This document shows, piece by piece, positions 1-13,100 of a DNA stretch of 64,000 bases; position 1 is the first letter of the stretch, and each line of letters begins with the position of its first letter. The DNA is from Leptoclinus maculatus. Lineage: Eukaryota > Chordata > Actinopteri > Perciformes > Stichaeidae. The translations under genes and the position numbers were made by a program. The notes below the pieces were generated by a model, which made no database searches, had not been told where the DNA came from, and was given only the letters and a program-made list of their open reading frames with translations. The stretch spans positions 4,472,719 through 4,536,718 of the forward strand of contig JAVDOI010000016.1 in the NCBI GenBank assembly GCA_032191485.1, given 5' to 3'.

Positions 1-785
1 GACAATTACAACAACGCACGGACTAACTGTCACTCAATTAGCGCTCTGATTAACTATTCATTTCAGGACAGAGGGGGGAAAGGGAGAGAATGAGAGGGAA
101 ATGCGGAGAGGAATAATAGGAAACAGGTACAAATGGTAAGGCTGAACGTCAGCCAGCAAAACAGAAATGAAACAAACTTTCCAGCCTCTCTGTCTCGCAC
201 CAACTCCTTCAGGACACCAGCACACCTCTGCTCTCCTGCTCCACCGGATGCCACGCTTCAGCAGTGAACGAAACAGACGACAAACCTCGATGACAAATAA
301 ATAAATAAAAAGCGGCATAACTATGTGAGCTCACCAGCCATTTGTTAATCAACCCAAACAGGGATTTAATTTAATGCTTTGGCCAAGGCTGGAGCTGATA
401 TGCAGATGGCGCAGAGACGGGCCTGTGTGACTGGCGCTCTGGGAGCTGGAGGGGTGGCGGGTGGATCGAGGTAGGGGGGGGAGACGGATGGAGGGGAGGT
501 TCTGCCACGTTCCAGCACATACACAGCAGCTCACCAACAGGGAGAGGAATGCGTCGTCTGGCCACATAACAACACACACACACACACACACATTCGGCTG
601 TCAGAGCAGTAAAACAGAGTGTTTGGCTGTAATGGGACAGAATACAAGTTTACTAACCTAGTGAGTAGATGGCTGGTTGGTCGCCCGACTGATCAAAGGA
701 GAAGATAAGTTAGCTCACCTAGAGGTTGACTTTTTTCAAACCCGACGGGCAGGTTGCATGTGTGCTGATGACTAAAATAACTTGG

Positions 786-1034
786 TTAATAATAATAATA
801 ATAATTTGGGTTTTAGTGCAGAAACAATTTGATTAACTGATTAGTCGATTGAAAGATGATGAACAATTTGTTGCTAGAATAATAATTTAAGTAATTAAAA
901 AAAAAAAAAAAAAAAAAAAAGCCAAAACTTGGTTGGCTGGTGGTCACTTCTTAAATGCAACAATTTCCGGCTTTTGTCTTTCTTATATCCTTGTAAATTG
1001 AATATCTTTTGATTTGGGACTGTTGGTGAGATAA
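786..1034 (+). repeat. ATTAATC-type dispersed teleost repeat, copy 1
   Basis: ATTTGATTAACTGATTAGTCG and, downstream, AAATTGAATATCTTTTGATT plus GGGACTGTTGGTGAG match in order the copy at 20840-21112. A 23-bp A-run (898-920) interrupts it. It is truncated at the 3' end. Confidence 0.5.
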
Positions 1035-4000
1035 AAGCTATGAAGAGGTCCCATTGAGATCTGGGAACTTGTAATTCATTCTTCACTCTTGTCCGACATT
1101 GTATGGACCAGACTGTCGACATATTAATCGAAGATTTAAAAAAAATTAAAGAACTATATCGTGTTTCAACAGTATCTCAACTTTGTCAAATGTACTGTAC
1201 AATTAAATTAAAGTATCAAAGTTCAATGCGGAGCAAATCACAACTGCTCAGCGTAGCAGTATGGAGGATTCACCGTCGAACGACAGCAGTAAGCAGTCAA
1301 ACTGATGGGTGGTTTTGCACTGAAATGATTGGCCAGCTGCCTAAGCTGATCTCCTTATAGATAAAAGGTCAAAACACTTCCAGACACAACAGCATGGGGA
1401 GGGGTTTCATGCGTTTGTGTATGTGAGCATTAGTGGCTTATACTGGAGTAAAAGCAGTTCATACACAGGGTGAAGGAGGAAGAGAGGTTAGCTAAACATC
1501 AGGAAAGTAACTAATGGACAAAGGAAGTGAGGGAAACTCATGAGGGGTTATGCAAGTGGGGAAATGTGCAGTAAGACACTTGATGAAGACATCTGTCTGA
1601 GAGACTGTCCAGAAGCAAGCAAGTTTCAGAGCTGCACATGACACTTGCAATCCCTCGTCCTGCTCCAAAACAATGTCAAGAGAAATGAATGAATAAAGAC
1701 TAATAACTAATAATCTCTTCAGTCTATTTTGTGCGTGACCTCGACCCATGTAGTTCTGACTTCAGTCTGTTCAGACATCTTAAGGCGAATGCAGGCTCTT
1801 TAAAGCCGATCCACTTACAGTGCATTAGTCTCATTAGCACATCGGTGCTGGACTGGTGTTTGAGTGTTTTATGGTGTGCATGAGTGCTTTAAATACTGCC
1901 ATCACTGACAACATTAAAGTGGCGCTGTGTGCTACCTGTAAAAGCTCAGAAGGCATTTTTGCCACTTATGTAATGATCATACAAGACAAGAACGAAGGGG
2001 GAAAAGATTTCAAGAATTAAAGAATACAATTCAGTTTGAAGCTGGGGCTGCAGCTGGGTTTAAAGGTTTAGTGGCAGAGTAATTGTTCAAGCCTGTGGCT
2101 CAGTCCGTTGAATGAGACTACATGGAGGCTACAGCAGCCTAAAGATGAAGAAGAAGCTAGAGTACAGGATGAGGGAAAAGAGGAGGGCTGAGCAAGAGAC
2201 AGCAAGAGTCTGAACGAGAGAGAGAGAGAGAGCGAAAGAGGAGGCCCTCAGTGTATGTGGTTAATGCTATGACAGTGACAGAGAGTCGGGACAGGGCAGG
2301 GCAGCCACAGGGCGGCCAGATTGAGTGGAAACCCATGGGAGTGTGACCATCCCTTGGGGGCCACTAGGAGATTTCACACAGCCAGCTGCACACAGCCAGC
2401 GCCTCCTGGTAGGCTGTGCTGGATGCACATTCACACACACAAACACACACACACACACACACACAGGCTGCCCTGGTGCCCCTCTGCTCCCTCAGCTGGT
2501 AAAGGAGGAGGCACACGCACAGACAAGCACTGATACACACACACACACACACACTAGTAACATAATGCAGGTTCACAGTTTTACAAATAAGTTAAATTAC
2601 TTAACTATGAAATTACTAAATTAGCACTAAAGCCCCTTTTTTAAATTTCCCTTCTTATCCTCCTTTTTATTCTTATGTTCCTTTTAACTCCACTCCTCTC
2701 CTGTAGTACCGCTACTGTCCAGTAGATGGTGGTGGCTCCCTGGAGCATGGAGGCCACCGCTGTGATGCTGACACAGAGCTGGAGAGCGACTGACGGACAC
2801 ACCGCAGCCAAGACGCCTCTCATCCTAATCCAGAGCACTGGTGTGTGTTGTGTGTTGTGTGTATATATACACACATACACATATATATATTTATGAAAAT
2901 GGGGGCCATGTGTGTATGTATCAGTTGGTGTAAGTGTGTGTATTACAGTCAGCCTAATGTTTGTGGTATACAGAAGTGTTTGTTCATGTGTGTTGTTGTT
3001 GGGGGGGGGTCCGTTGCTTCCTAAAGCACCCTAGGATTAGTGCGGTGTTAGCATATTAGCATCTTAGCTGGAGGGCTGCTGCTCAACACCACCTGTGTCA
3101 GGCACAAACTTCTCTACCCCCCACACACATATGTAGACACACACACACATGCACACAGTGGGGGGGTGAAGGTCACTTACCTACAGCAACTCCAAGCTTA
3201 CCGTCTTAATTCATTACTGGAACTACTTTGTCTGTCTCTTTACATGCTGTGCATTAATACGACAAATAAATCATTATTTGGTGCCCATTTTTGTTTGTAA
3301 CATTAAAACATACTTTACTCCACCAATTTATTCAATTCAGGGTCGAAGTCCAGCAAGTTGGCGGTTTCTGTGACATTACTAAGTAACTGGAAAAATCGCT
3401 GAAGGCTTTGACTGCATAATACGTCATTACAATAACACAGCTATTGTTGGGGAATAAATAAAAAACACCAGGAAGTACTGTTAAAAGACATACATAACGA
3501 TGAGTAGAACATAAGTAATGATCTTGGATCAGCTGGTAGGTCCCCTTACAACATTCATTTATAGATTATGCCTGAGAGACACATCTGGCAGAGATAAAAA
3601 ATCAATGGATTAAGATTATACCAGTTAATTTTGGAATTTCTATATGATCTTGTACTGTTACACTCAGTCAGGTGAAAATGTACAATGTATGGCTGCTCTA
3701 ATTTGTTATTTGATAATGATACATGTAAGACTTAGTCATTTGGAACAAGGAAATACCAGAAAGCCATACATCTCCACAGATTCATGTTGATTGAGATTCA
3801 CCACTAAACATCTTTCCTTTGTACTCCAAAAAAAGAACACCACCAAGGAGGCTGTTGCAATTTAGAAATCGTGCAACATCAAAGTTCAGCAAATCCAAGA
3901 GATTTTGTGATGGCCCCTCTGCCCTGCTTGCTGGTTTCCTGCTCTGTGCTCTTCTGTTTGCAGAGGCCCGTCCTGTGAAGGAGGACCATTAGTGGCATGA

Positions 4001-5473
4001 GACACACCTGGGCCCAGTTTGACCTCCTGTACTGTAGGTCTAAATTCATAGTCACAGTCTGTGACAGCTTCAACCACAAGACGATGAAGCTAGAAACGTA
4101 TGAAATGGAACATGGAAAACAAATGCTAAGAAAGTGAGAAAAAGAACGGGTTTCAAACTCTTATCAGCAAATGTACTCATTGATTCATATGCTACAGTTA
4201 AAGAGTTAAGCACACAGTGTAGCCATACAGTAGGAGGCATATATAACATTATTACTATTAACCAGACGGGGCAAACTCAGGTTTACGTCTAGATCATCAA
4301 ACCCCAAAAGAATATTAAACACAGCTCAGTTACAAGGTTTATTCCCGCTACATCCACACACATCCATCCACCCACGCACACATAAAAAGACACACACAAC
4401 TACCAAAGCGTAACATGCCATTGAAAACACAAAGACACATCTCTTTGGATGTGTTCCAGTGTGTCAAGAAGGTAAAAATACAATCCTAGTGAACCGTTAC
4501 AAAAAGCCCTTGCATTCAAACACCCAGTAACATCAGGGATGCCATGCTGCTTGTGTTCAGAATGCAGTGGATCCAATGTGATTAGGAAAGGCACACACAG
4601 GCAATGAGCAGGCTAATCAAATTGCACTGATTGCTGGTATATTGCGTCTCTCTGTTCTCTCCTTTGGATGGCATTGTGTGTGTTGGCATCATTGATTTCT
4701 TCATTTGGTTAACATCCTTGAAGTTCACATTGAATAGACTTTACTTTCAACACGTTGCACATCCTTTTCTAAATATAAATCTTAGTTGAAATAACATTAA
4801 AATCCACAACACATCAGTAGGACCTGTTAAAATGTCATAAAATTAAATCAAGGACATTCTCTTTCGTTTACCTTTTAAGCAGAACAATTTAAGTAATTCA
4901 GTTTGAATATAAACTATTCAAATTATTTGAAACTATTTTAAGTTTGTAAGAAAGGTTTTGTTCACATACTGACATGACCATCATAATAATTACCTGACCA
5001 GTCATTAACCGTTTCTTTTCAGTAATCCTTATATTCATAATCGCACAGAGGAGTGGGTCTCTTTGAGGTTCCCCATTTAAATCTGATATTCATATTCATA
5101 TTATTATACTGTTCTTTTGCCTCATTGGACGTAAAAACAACCTATCAGAGGAATAGAGTGAGACAGATGGACCAATCAGTCAATAAGAATAGCTGTCCAT
5201 CAGAACAAGATGGAGAGGGTCAGGAGACAGACACAGCTGTCTAACTGTTGCCTACATCAGACAGGCGACAAGAAGTGTGTGCAAGTGTGTGTGTGTGTGT
5301 GTGCATTGGGGACCTTAACCAGCCCAACCCTGACCAGTTGAGCAGTGGTGAACAGGTGCAAAGCTTTGTGCGTATATGTGTGTGTGTGTGTGCATCACTA
5401 TTATTCCAGAGTGGTTGGCTCTGTATTATTAATTCAGAAATGCTGGGCTGGGGCAGTGGGCGGCAGCTGGCGT

Positions 5474-5475
<2 letters not shown>

Positions 5476-5513
<38 letters not shown>
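5476..5513. repeat. (GT)n microsatellite in a CA/TG-dense stretch (5288-5850)
   Basis: 38 bp of GT. Neighbouring short TG or CA tracts at 5286-5304, 5377-5393, 5666-5680 and 5809-5846 make this a microsatellite-dense part of akt3 intron 1. Confidence 0.93.
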
Positions 5514-5516
<3 letters not shown>

Positions 5517-6448
5517 ACAACATAAGACCCCTTTGGTCTTTTGTGAAGCCTCCCCTCCCTTCCTAGAGCAGCAGAGAGGCATTGTGCTGTACATCTCCCT
5601 GTCTTTCTGTGAACTCATACACATGCACACACTCAAACACACACAGCATACTCTGTAAACACAAATACACACACACACACTCACACTGGAGCACAATAGC
5701 TCAGCGCAGCAGGCTAGAGTAAACAATCAAGTACTACACCCCCAACTACTGTCAAGTGCATCACCCCACCCCCTTCCCCGACCCCATATACCCCCTGCAC
5801 GCACGCACACACACACACGCACACACACAGACACACACACACACACCAGCCCAGCCGTGCCTCATTCTAAAGGTTTCATTCATGTGTTGCACTGAAGGGC
5901 CGACAGTAAGTGCTCTCAAGCTCACTAACTGCTGCTCTTTCCTATCCCCTCCGTCCTGCCAGGCTACCTGTCTGTCTGTCCACCTGTCCAAGTGCCCATC
6001 TGTCCAACAGGGTGCTTTCATACTGGGCAACTCCGGGTTCTGGGTTCTTTACTCTTTAACTTTTGTTTGTGTGAACAGGTGAGACCAATGCCAACAATCA
6101 TCCACAGAGTAAAACCACTATCTGTTGGTACTTTTAGGTGTTTCAAGGCATACGGTTTGTTAGGGAGGAAACAGAGAGACAACATGGTTATATCTGGATG
6201 AATCACAGTTCAAGAGAACAATGTGATAGGCTGCAGTTAATCATGCTTGTAAAGCACAACATTACAAAATGGAGCAGGGGCAAAGCACAATCAGTCATGC
6301 TCAGTCATGCGCAACAGAAATGCTACTCGTAAGCCCATGTGACTTTTGTTTACAAGATGCTGTTTACTTGTGATTAGGCAGTTAAACTTCATGAAGTACT
6401 GTAAATGTGGGACCAACAAAATCACAGTGGGATTGCAATTAGTGACTG

Positions 6449-6449
6449 G

Positions 6450-6496
<47 letters not shown>
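6449..6496. repeat. (GCCT)12 tetranucleotide repeat
   Basis: 48 bp of GCCT units, followed by a CTGT variant. Akt3 intron 1. Confidence 0.97.
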
Positions 6497-6499
<3 letters not shown>

Positions 6500-7488
6500 T
6501 GTCCCACAATGAGGTGACAGACAACTCTATACGTCAATTAATCTCAGACGAACACTTCTCTCTCCTTTCCTGAGAGCTGGTGTTTGTCTTGCTGTAACGT
6601 CTGTTCGTCTAAGAGGCTGTTTTTGACAACGTGTCCACCTCAGCTGGCCGGCATCAGGCACTTGAGGCTCAGAGACAATTCAAAACAGACAAAGATGACA
6701 ACATGCGTTTACTATGTTTTAATCAGTACAAGACAAATAATACACATTTATATAAAAAATGTCAAATACGATATGATAATCCCTATATTCTTGAATTGAA
6801 TAATTGTGTTTATTATTATTCTTTAAATCTGCTTGCATTTTCAAGAAAAATAAATCACAACCAAAGCTCAAAACTGATTTTATATCGCTTATAATCTCCA
6901 TCGGGAGATTGCAACTCTAAGAATTTATGGTTTTAGGTGTTTCTCATAATGATTTTTACAAGGCCATTTTCTGGGTATTAACAAAGTACGTCCTTAAACC
7001 AATTTTTGGCACCGCACCAAAAACGTACTTTTGTTGTGATAAGTAGTTATGCATACATATTGATAAAATGTACTGAAGAGTATATGTGAAACCCACAGTA
7101 ATATTGGTGCTGTCTGAACCTGCCGGCCTACAGCCCTGCAAAATACTTAATGAGCAGGCCGTTTCCCAGGTCTATTCAAACTCAAGATATTGTGTAAAAA
7201 CACTCAAACCACGGCGCAATATCTGAATATGGCAGATGTTCGCCTCTTTTCTTCTCTGTTCTCCTCCTCCAACTCCTCTCATACAGCAGTCTGCCATTGA
7301 ACCTCATGTTCCAGCCGCTATGCTGAGAGACATCTGCACCTCACTGACTGTTTCCTTCTTTCTTTCCTCGTCTCATCTTTCCTCTGTACACACACACAAA
7401 CAAAGATAGAACTCTTTTCTTGATGACAGATGGCAAATCAACAATTGTATAGCATCAGTCTCTCAAAACACAGACACACAGACGCACG

Positions 7489-7781
<293 letters not shown>

Positions 7782-7852
7782 GTCCTCCAGTCCCTTTGTG
7801 CCCAATCCCCTGTCAGATGTCTTGATCTGTTTCTTACAGCTGAGTGTATGCA

Positions 7853-7855
<3 letters not shown>

Positions 7856-7927
<72 letters not shown>
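7856..7927. repeat. (TG)n microsatellite, about 36 units
   Basis: 72 bp of uninterrupted TG, 78 bp after the long CA tract. The two are mutually complementary and could pair in single-stranded DNA or RNA. Confidence 0.97.
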
Positions 7928-7932
<5 letters not shown>

Positions 7933-9756
7933 TTTACCTTGGTATATTAAGCACTAGTTTAATGAGAGCTTGGTGAGGTGCGGGCCCCAGCCAGTGGACC
8001 ATATGGGAGAGATTTAGCCCCCTCAGAACACTGAGCCAAGTCTTGCTGACATGATTACCACTGCCGTCCGCTGCTCTACACTAGTATCAGATTGGGAACT
8101 GGGAATTTTGTCATGGACAGCTAATTAATGACTGGAGATTGGCAACCAGAGACGGTGGAGGCTGAGGGAGGATGAAAAATTCTGTCAATGTTTGGTCTCT
8201 TCTTCCTCTCTGTTTTTAAATCAGGCAAACTAAATGAGACTGTGAAAGACGCATAAAACTCAAGAGACGTGCATGCAAGCACATATGTACACAAATAGAA
8301 GAAGAAGAAAAAAGCTTGTAACATGATTACAGTGTCACATTTTCTGGTTGGTTAAAACAGACAAATTGTCCTTCCTTTCCCAGAATATCCTAATAATGAT
8401 CACATTTTACTTGTGTGCCTTGAATGTACTGTACACACTGTTGTAACTGTACATCTTTGTGAATGCATGGATTAATTCATGACTCACATTGTCAGTGTGT
8501 CTGTGTGGCACAGCAGGCTGAAGCTAGTGGCTTAGTTAATCCTGTCAGCGACAGATTACAGGTGGGACGATATAAATAGACTGACTGTCCCTTTATCCTG
8601 GCCACTGTGACATCAGCATGCAGCTCAACTATTAAGTCATACAAAACAGGAGCAAACGCAAACCAAACCCACCGAAGGCGGCCATATATTTACCTAGGTA
8701 ATCAAAATGACCAGATGTTTCAACAGGCTGTCGCATTAAACTGTGTCTTTACTTCACATCTGGCTGCCAGAGCAGAGACATCTGTAGTGCGTAGCTTTGC
8801 CGCTCTGAACTACACTCGTCAACTCTTGACACTGCTGCCTAAAACACGTATAATATTTTACTCAAGGTATGTTGTACAAAATGAATACTGTTTATTTAAA
8901 GGTATTCATCATTGAAATTAAGACAACCGCAGCAGTGTTGGTATGCTATGTATTTGTTTCACACTCAAACAAACCGACTAACGGTGCTGATGGATTTCCC
9001 AAATCCCTACTCACCTTTGCTCAACAGTAAGGTAAAGAAGGGGCCAACTGTAAACTAGTGGCTCTGCTTTACAATAAGCATCCCTGTGTCTTATCTGACG
9101 ACCATCAGACTGGGTAATCAATTCAGAAACCCTAAATAAAATTGCGAGTGCCTGCAGTAGCCTCAAACAGCTGCTGCCTTCATGGTCTGCCCATAAGCTT
9201 CTGTAAGAGAGGTTGCTCTCTTGAACAGATGCTCTGTTTTACAAATAAAGCAACACAGAGCTGTGTGCCACCGTAGCAGAGTGAATAGGAGAAAATACAT
9301 CAAAGATGTAACTGAGCAACAATGGTTGTCCAGTTTCCCTTGGCAACCAGATGTAGACCACTGTCCACCATTGTGGCTGCTGTTATTGCCCTCGTTTAAA
9401 ACCACTTTTCCTGTGACAAAAAAAGAAAAGAAAGATAAAAAAAAAAAAAAAAAACTGTTGTTGTTAACTCATCTGCTCAGGTAAATGAAAGTTGAACAAA
9501 TTAAGATAAGTATGTAATTAAAAATCATACAATTAGCATCTCAGAAAAAACCACAGCAGCACAGAATATACCTGAGGAGAACTGAACAACTTGTTTTTAG
9601 GGAAATCTCATTTTCTGCACTGACATACCTGTATTTAGTAAATCTTATATGTGATAATTCTTAACTTAATTATGAGCTATAACCGGAATGGCAATCAGTC
9701 TGTCAACTTGACTGATAACTGAGGCACTTAAAAATACCATTAAATTGTGTGGTTTC

Positions 9757-9770
9757 CAGTGGCGGGCCGT
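9757..9770 (+). mobile_element. isolated hAT-like terminus CAGTGGCGGGCCGT
   Basis: A 14-bp word that is the near-reverse complement of the terminus at 38390-38403. No matching second end is evident nearby. Confidence 0.3.
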
Positions 9771-9975
9771 TGACATCAACATGTAACGTTACGACTTCTG
9801 GTTGTATTTTTCAAAATAAAAGACGGGATTTTCCAAACTGACAAGAAAATACATTTGTTTACTTTTGAGTATTCCCATCAGTTCTACTAATTCTGCTGCA
9901 CCACATTTTGGAGGCAGATCTATTTTTTACTATTAAATTTATATGACTTATTTGAATATGATGCTTTATTATGAA

Positions 9976-10117
9976 CGGTGGTGGAAAATAAATATGTAGC
10001 CCACGTTTACTCACGCATTTTTAAGTACCTGTACTTTATTATTTACATTTTGAGGGTTAGGAAAGCCTACAACAGTACGTGTATAAGCACGGGTTCTTAA
10101 AATGTCCTCCACCACAG
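9976..10117. mobile_element. short hAT-like MITE (GTGGTGGA ends)
   Basis: It begins CGGTGGTGGAAAATAA and ends CTCCACCACAG, so the ends are inverted repeats of GTGGTGGA. The interior has TACCTGTACTTTATTATTTACA, typical of a common teleost 'AAGTACTTGTACTTTA' repeat. Related to the copies at 22094-22569 and 44366-44628. No coding capacity and no clear 8-bp target duplication. Confidence 0.55.
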
Positions 10118-13100
10118 AGAGCTGCAACTGTAAAAAGCTGGTTTACAGTTAAATGGCAATTCATCTCTAAAAAAATATAAATTTATAGTAGTCTATATCT
10201 TGCTCATAAAACGTCTGAATGCAGGACTTGTAATAGGCTATTTTTACACTGTGGTACTGCTGCTTATAGCTAACTATCTGACAACTTCTTCCACCACTAT
10301 GAACTACACTACCCAGCAGCTTATAGCGTTAAAGCAGTTAGCTCCCACTCAACAAGCTAGCTACAACATCAAATACAGCTTTAAACGATGTACATATGTA
10401 ATAATGATTAGATGATATCATCTTGATGGCTTAACATTCACGTGGTCTATCTGGCTGTATAATGTACTGGTTTCATTATCTTAATAAGGAGTGAATCCAT
10501 TGTACCCGATATTAGAGAACCAGCTGTTGGAACTGAGCTCTACAGGTCCTCAACGGTATTCTTTTGTAAGACATAAAACACAGATTTAGTACAGTATAAT
10601 AATAACAATATAATGTTATGGATCAATATCTTATAGACTTGGATGGCCAAAGAAATAAATTAAGTGGCAATATGAGACCAAATGGTCCCACTCTGGGGTC
10701 CTTCTCCTGCCAGCAAACACTTACACTAGCGGTTAGCCACTAGGCACTAATCTGGTGGCCTAAATCAGCCAAACCAACCCCCACTCTTACCTGCCTCCTC
10801 TAATCAGCCCAAAGCCTACTCCAACCAGCCCACAATACTTCAAGATGTTACACTACACACACACACCGCCCCTTTGGTCTTATCTCTGTGTTAGTACGCC
10901 CGTAAATAGTGATGGTAGAAACTGGTTGATGAGGAAATCAAGGAGGCAAGAAACGCATGATCACAGAGTTTCATGCCCTGAAACAACCTCCTTGGAACAT
11001 TTGACGATAAGATTTAATAAACTTAGTTTAAATGGTGTTTTATAGTACATTAGTATTTTACTAAAACATGGGATGACGCATACATTTGTTACAGTACAAA
11101 CTGCAACAACATAGCTCTCTGCTATTTCATTAATTATTACTAGCAGATGATCAACAATATATATGCGGTATTAAATAGCGGTAACAATAATGGCAATTTA
11201 GAAAAGCACATGTGTGAATGCATGTGCATGTATCCAATTTAAACTGTGATCAAATGTTTCAAGTCAGCACTTTGATGTTCCTGAACCACAAACTTCTCTC
11301 ACCCCTTCTCTCCTCCTCTATCCACGTTTTCCCTCTGCAGTGATCAGCACTCCATTCATTGATCCATTCATTAATTTACCCAAGACTGCCTCACTCTTCA
11401 TTAGTTCACTCACTCACTCTTCCATTAATCCATCTCTCTGTTTGTATTGCCTTTTCAGGGATGCTTGCTACTGTATCACTTACCACTGATTTTATTTCTG
11501 AGTTCTTTATCTGTAAGTGTAAGGAAAGATTAAGGAAAGTTAAAAGCTACAACATTCAAAACAGCAAGCAGCTACTGCATTGGCAATGTAGAACTGGGCA
11601 TATGCAAAGTAATGTATATATGCCAACATAGTTATAATGCCGTATGGTGGCATAAGATATACATTTGCATCTCTTTACACCCTTTCTCTGAGTGGTTGTC
11701 AAAAGAGCAAGAAAAAGGAATATATAAGAAAATGTAATTTAGAGGCTGCTCGTTGCTGTGTAGTTTTGTGCTCATTAGTTTCTATTCGTCACATCCTCCA
11801 GTGGACCAGATATGCTGGCAGTAACCATACAGAACACCAGAAGAGGACATTCTTCTCTGTTGCAACCTAAATTTGTGACAGGTAAGATAAGACAGATAAG
11901 ACAGGTGTTCCTATATGACATTGTTGCCTGGTGCAGCTTTAATTTGGAGTTGAATTCAAATTCAAGGTTTATTATCTCAATTTGTACTCAACAATTTTGC
12001 AAAACAAAAATATCACGTTCTGATTAAATACAAAGGGGACACACTCTCTGCTGCCTGTCTGTGTCTGTTACCCATCTGTCTTTTATTCTGTGTCTGTACC
12101 TGCAAGTTGCAGGTCTCTTCTGTATTGGCAAGCTGTCTGCCTCTGTTCTGGCTGTAACTGTCACAAACTATCCGTCTCACTGCCTGTCTTTCCTCTGCTG
12201 TTTGTCTGTAGGCTCTGCAGACTGGTCTGTCTGTTTGCACTGTGCTGTCTGTCTGTCTGTCGGTCTGTCTGTCTGCCATTCTCTGCAGTGTAGAGTGAGT
12301 CATTCTTAGGACAATGGAGACAGTTTGTAAAGCCACACTGGAGCGTACACTTCCTCCGGATGTGCAAGAGGATGCCATTCATAACAAAGCCTGTACTGTC
12401 TGCCTGTCTGCTATTGCCTGGTATATACATGTTAGTTTGAGAAACAGAGGGGATAGAATGAGAGAAGTACAGGGAGATGGAAAGAGATATAGAGGTAGAC
12501 AGAGAGGGAAAGAGAGTGTGAATTGCAATAAAAGGGGGTGAGTTGTGTTGACAGGGTCTAGAGCAGAGGCAGGACAGAGGAGGAGGAGAGGAGAGGAGGA
12601 GGAGAGGAAAGAAAAAGGGCGACACAGCAGACAGTGGTGGCGGCAGCAGCAGCAGCAGCGGCGGCTGGTGATTGATATCAGGGATCTGGCACTGCCACCT
12701 GATCCAGCCAGCCAGCCAGCCTCCAGCAACATTGAACTCACTGAACTCACTGAGCCAAGATGGCTGCCTCACTGCACTGCACCCAATGAACCCCACAGCA
12801 CTCCAACGTATACAGTATAGCCCATGCTGTACGGCGTAAGAGTTGTAGAGATAGAGAGTACAGAGAAAAGAGTGTAAACGAGGACAGGTGTGTTGATTCG
12901 CATTTCAGTTTGATGTCTATCAGACAATCATGCCATGATGCATTAAGTGACCGGTTGGGACACACAAATGGATTTTCATAAAAGGAGACATTGAATATCT
13001 AATGGAGTCACGTCCTACCTGTCCCCATAGTGAAAGAGCCCACACTGTGACCGGAATTCTACATATGATGGATGTGATTTGCAAACAAACAATGTTAAAG

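Noticed and set aside
6449..6496. CRISPR-like or regulatory tandem array
   Set aside because: It is a simple GCCT microsatellite without spacers; no CRISPR array is expected or seen in this vertebrate sequence.
12161..12796. 211-codon minus frame ending near 12161
   Set aside because: It consists of CTGT and GGAG low-complexity sequence with poly-Cys/Ser stretches on alternative frames; no match to akt3 exons.
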